From contig JAEZIQ010000086.1 in NCBI GenBank assembly GCA_023436605.1, forward strand, positions 1 to 23,833: a stretch of DNA of 23,833 nucleotides, in the 5' to 3' direction. Of this stretch, positions 22,341 to 23,833 are shown one piece after another (the first letter of the stretch is position 1; each line of letters begins with the position of its first letter). The notes under the pieces were generated by a model. It was not told where the DNA came from. It worked only from the letters and a program-made list of their open reading frames with translations, and searched no databases. Origin of the DNA: Actinomycetes bacterium. GTDB lineage: Bacteria > Actinomycetota > Thermoleophilia > Solirubrobacterales > 70-9. The position numbers and the translations under genes were made by a program.

Positions 22341-22420
22341 ATGAAGTGAAAAGGGAAGCCATCCGAAGTACCGGGCTGGCCCGTTTCCCTTTTCACCTCA
22401 CGATGTCGTGAAAAAGGAAG
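22341..22420. repeat. Compound intergenic repeat: inverted and direct copies of one 12-13-mer
   Basis: GTGAAAAGGGAAG (22346-22358) is followed by the inverted copy TTCCCTTTTCAC (22385-22396), then by a direct copy GTGAAAAAGGAAG (22408-22420, 12 of 13 identical). The palindrome TCACGA-TG-TCGTGA (22398-22411) sits between the last two. The first pair forms a perfect 12-bp stem with a GC-rich loop that can fold again (GGGC-TG-GCCC). It may be an SDR terminator with no T tract, a small RNA or a short repeated element. Confidence 0.65.
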
Positions 22421-22490
22421 GGCGACCAACCAGTACGGGGGATCGATTTGGGGAACCACCCTTGGGGCGGACAGGTTCCGCGGCGATTTG

Positions 22491-23546
22491 TCAGTCGAGG
22501 AGGGCCCGGACTGCGCGCCAGTAGGTGCGGAGGATCGTCCTCACCAGTCCCCGTTGCGCGAAGGCCGGGATCAGGGGTGAGTCGAGGTCCGGGGTCAACA
22601 GGTCGGCGAACTCCCGATCGGAGATCTGGCGGCCCGCCTGGATCTCGCGCCTTTCGCGCCTCAGTCGCGGATACCAGCGAAGCAGGTCCCGGTGGCCCTT
22701 CAGTTTGGCCCCGAACCACCCCTGTTTGATGCTGAGCAGGATCAGGACCAGTTCCGTGGCCACGAGGGCCGGGGCAAGCAGAGCCAGCAGGCGGGTGGGG
22801 TAATTGCGGTAGACCATCGCGTGGCGATTGCGCTCCAGCCAGAACCATTTGCGATCGTTGGAGTGGAAGTCGTAGTCATGGTCGACCACGGCGTCGGTCT
22901 GTAGGCCCACCCGATGTCCGGCCGACTGGATGCGGAGCGAGATGTCGATGTCCTCGTGGTAGAGGAAGAACTCTTCCGGCAGACCGCCCACCTGCTGCCA
23001 GACCTCGCGGCGCACCGCCAGCGCCGCCCCGGACGCGACCGGTATCTCGCGAGTCGAGCCCGCCTCGGCGAGCGGCCGACCGTGGCCTCCCGCCCAGGCG
23101 ACACCGGTGAAGTGGACCGGGTTGCCCCATGAGTTGACTACCTTCTCGCCGCCGATCCGGCAGGCGACGAGAGCCATCCAGGCACCCCAGCCCGGTTCGT
23201 CGCCGAACGGTTTGCGGATCGCGTCCCCGAAACCCGGTTCGGGGAGGGCGTCCGGGTTCAACATCACGATCACGTCCCCACTCGACGCGGCCACGCCCCG
23301 GTTCGTGGCCGTGGTGAACCCGGAGTTCCGGCCCATCTCGATCACCGTTGCCGCGGGCAGGTGATCGGCCACCACGTCGCGAGGCGACACTCTGGAAGCG
23401 TTGTCGACCACGATCACTTCGTCGCCCGGTCCGATCTCCCGGGCAAGACCGGGAAGGGTGCGGGCGAGTTCCGGACCGGACTCGTAGGCCACGATCACGA
23501 CCGAGAGGCTCGGGGCGCCGGCGCCGGGTTCACGGGATTCGGTCAA
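22491..23546 (-). CDS. Family 2 glycosyltransferase
   Basis: This 351-residue GT-A enzyme would transfer a sugar from a nucleotide donor to a surface polysaccharide or lipid. Motifs are LSVVIVAYESG, VIVVDNAS (Asp48), GRNSGFTTATNRG, MLNPDALPEPG (residues 95-105, DxD-equivalent) and EEFFLYHEDIDISLRI (EDID at 198-201, acceptor/base region). This resembles rhamnosyltransferase-like members. A hydrophobic segment (LLALLAPALVATELVLILLSI, about 254-275) anchors the C-terminal part at the membrane. The only plausible start is the TTG at 23544-23546, just one base beyond the tRNA-Gly 3' discriminator and without a Shine-Dalgarno sequence. Confidence 0.9.
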   Translation of the reverse strand: MTESREPGAGAPSLSVVIVAYESGPELARTLPGLAREIGPGDEVIVVDNASRVSPRDVVADHLPAATVIEMGRNSGFTTATNRGVAASSGDVIVMLNPDALPEPGFGDAIRKPFGDEPGWGAWMALVACRIGGEKVVNSWGNPVHFTGVAWAGGHGRPLAEAGSTREIPVASGAALAVRREVWQQVGGLPEEFFLYHEDIDISLRIQSAGHRVGLQTDAVVDHDYDFHSNDRKWFWLERNRHAMVYRNYPTRLLALLAPALVATELVLILLSIKQGWFGAKLKGHRDLLRWYPRLRRERREIQAGRQISDREFADLLTPDLDSPLIPAFAQRGLVRTILRTYWRAVRALLD

Positions 23547-23547
23547 A

Positions 23548-23620
23548 AGCGGACGACGGGTCTCGAACCCGCGACCTCGAGCTTGGGAAGCTCGCGCTCT
23601 ACCAACTGAGCTACGTCCGC
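23548..23620 (-). tRNA. tRNA-Gly (anticodon CCC)
   Basis: Read on the minus strand, GCGGACG pairs with CGTCCGC to form the acceptor stem. The D arm is AGCTCAGTTGGTAGAGC, the anticodon stem CGAGC/GCTCG encloses TTCCCAA (anticodon CCC), and the T arm is GCGGG-TTCGAGA-CCCGT. The discriminator base is T, as expected for bacterial tRNA-Gly. CCA is not encoded (TTT follows), unlike the tRNA-Leu in this window. Confidence 0.96.
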
Positions 23621-23682
23621 GAAGCGGCTTGGAACCTTACCCCGTACCCGAAGGGACAAGGCGGCCGGGGCCTCTGGTTCTC

Positions 23683-23688
23683 CATAAT
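23683..23688 (+). promoter_or_regulatory. -10 element of the right-edge thioredoxin-like gene
   Basis: CATAAT (5 of 6) lies 11 bases before the GTG at 23700, so the leader would be about five bases. Confidence 0.45.
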
Positions 23689-23699
23689 CGGGTGTTCAC

Positions 23700-23833
23700 G
23701 TGAACTGGCGAACCTCAATCGTCGTCCTCGCCGTGGCTGCCCTGCTGGGCTTCCTCGTCTGGGGACTGGTCAAGAAAGGCGACAAGGGCCTGCCCCTGGG
23801 CGAGGCCGTGCCCGTCGCCACCCTGCCCACGCT
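23700..23833 (+). CDS. Start of a membrane-anchored protein, probably ResA/CcmG thiol-disulfide type (3' truncated)
   Basis: The GTG at 23700 opens a frame that runs to the window edge (44 complete codons). It begins VNWRTSIVVLAVAALLGFLVWGLVKKG, an N-terminal membrane anchor, followed by LPLGEAVPVATLPT. This looks like the entry of a ResA/TlpA/CcmG thioredoxin-like domain, where a phrase of the form G-x-x-A-P-x-F/L-x-L-P precedes the fold. The CxxC motif lies beyond the window, so the call is tentative. A thiol-disulfide protein would fit the nearby cytochrome c genes. Confidence 0.55.
   Translation, partial: MNWRTSIVVLAVAALLGFLVWGLVKKGDKGLPLGEAVPVATLPT

Noticed and set aside
22393..22848. 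151-codon minus-strand frame overlapping the glycosyltransferase end
   Set aside because: It is a shifted frame of the glycosyltransferase; its Pro/Arg/Gly-rich product has no plausible fold.
1..23833. CRISPR arrays, insertion sequences, integrases or att sites near the two tRNA genes
   Set aside because: No repeat-spacer pattern, transposase, integrase or duplicated tRNA 3' end is visible anywhere in the window.

Overview
The window is high-GC, gene-dense bacterial chromosome. It looks like a deep-branching actinobacterium, most likely of the Thermoleophilia/Solirubrobacterales type. The reasons are the codon use, a LexA operator of the Gram-positive CGAAC-N4-GTTCG kind, many TANNNT-N6/7-start (leaderless) promoters, Thermoleophilia-like secreted proteins with Lys/Arg-Ala-rich C-terminal repeats, and Cys-type CcmE. 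The lineage is inferred from gene content, not from a marker-gene search. No phage, transposon, plasmid or CRISPR structure is visible.

Layout. 1-3000: the end of an unknown gene, a histidine-motif membrane protein (minus), and a YyaL/DUF255 thioredoxin-domain protein (plus). 3010-5260: type I glutamine synthetase (minus), divergent from a carboxymuconolactone-decarboxylase-fold protein that lacks the catalytic cysteines; a sigma70-like promoter overlapped by a palindrome lies between them. 5300-6973: two secreted proteins on the minus strand, one Cys-rich and unknown, the other a peptidoglycan-binding/RlpA protein. 7244-7640: RNase P RNA with its terminator. 7810-8590: lexA (minus) with two SOS boxes. 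8714-11021: tRNA-Leu(GAG), a secreted TolB-like propeller protein and a secreted GH24 lysozyme (plus). 11085-14201: a membrane-anchored coiled-coil protein (minus), then DNA photolyase, a LOG-family protein and an ArsR regulator (plus). 14306-16647: a DUF2892 membrane protein translationally coupled to an MMPL/RND transporter, with an operator shared with arsR. 16702-18436 (minus): a second coiled-coil membrane protein, a low-molecular-weight phosphotyrosine phosphatase and alpha-acetolactate decarboxylase. 18476-21556 (minus): ccmE-ccmF-ccmI followed by secG. 21617-22321: an SDR oxidoreductase (plus). 22491-23620 (minus): tRNA-Gly(CCC) followed almost directly by a family 2 glycosyltransferase. 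23700-end: start of a membrane-anchored thioredoxin-like protein (plus).

How the genes work together. CcmE and CcmF pass heme to apocytochrome c, and the N-terminal CcmI-like protein is coupled to them by an ATGA overlap; a likely thiol-disulfide protein begins at the right edge. LexA probably represses itself through paired boxes. ArsR probably controls both itself and the DUF2892-MMPL operon. The secreted RlpA-like, lysozyme-like and Cys-rich proteins suggest cell-wall remodelling but are not linked as one operon.

The most unusual observations are: ccmF has no ATG/GTG/TTG codon ahead of its conserved first membrane helix and appears to start at ATC behind a Shine-Dalgarno sequence; the glycosyltransferase start codon lies one base beyond the tRNA-Gly discriminator; leaderless promoter geometry recurs at many genes; and the arsR/MMPL operator is duplicated. 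I see no clearly new multi-gene defence or mobile system here.
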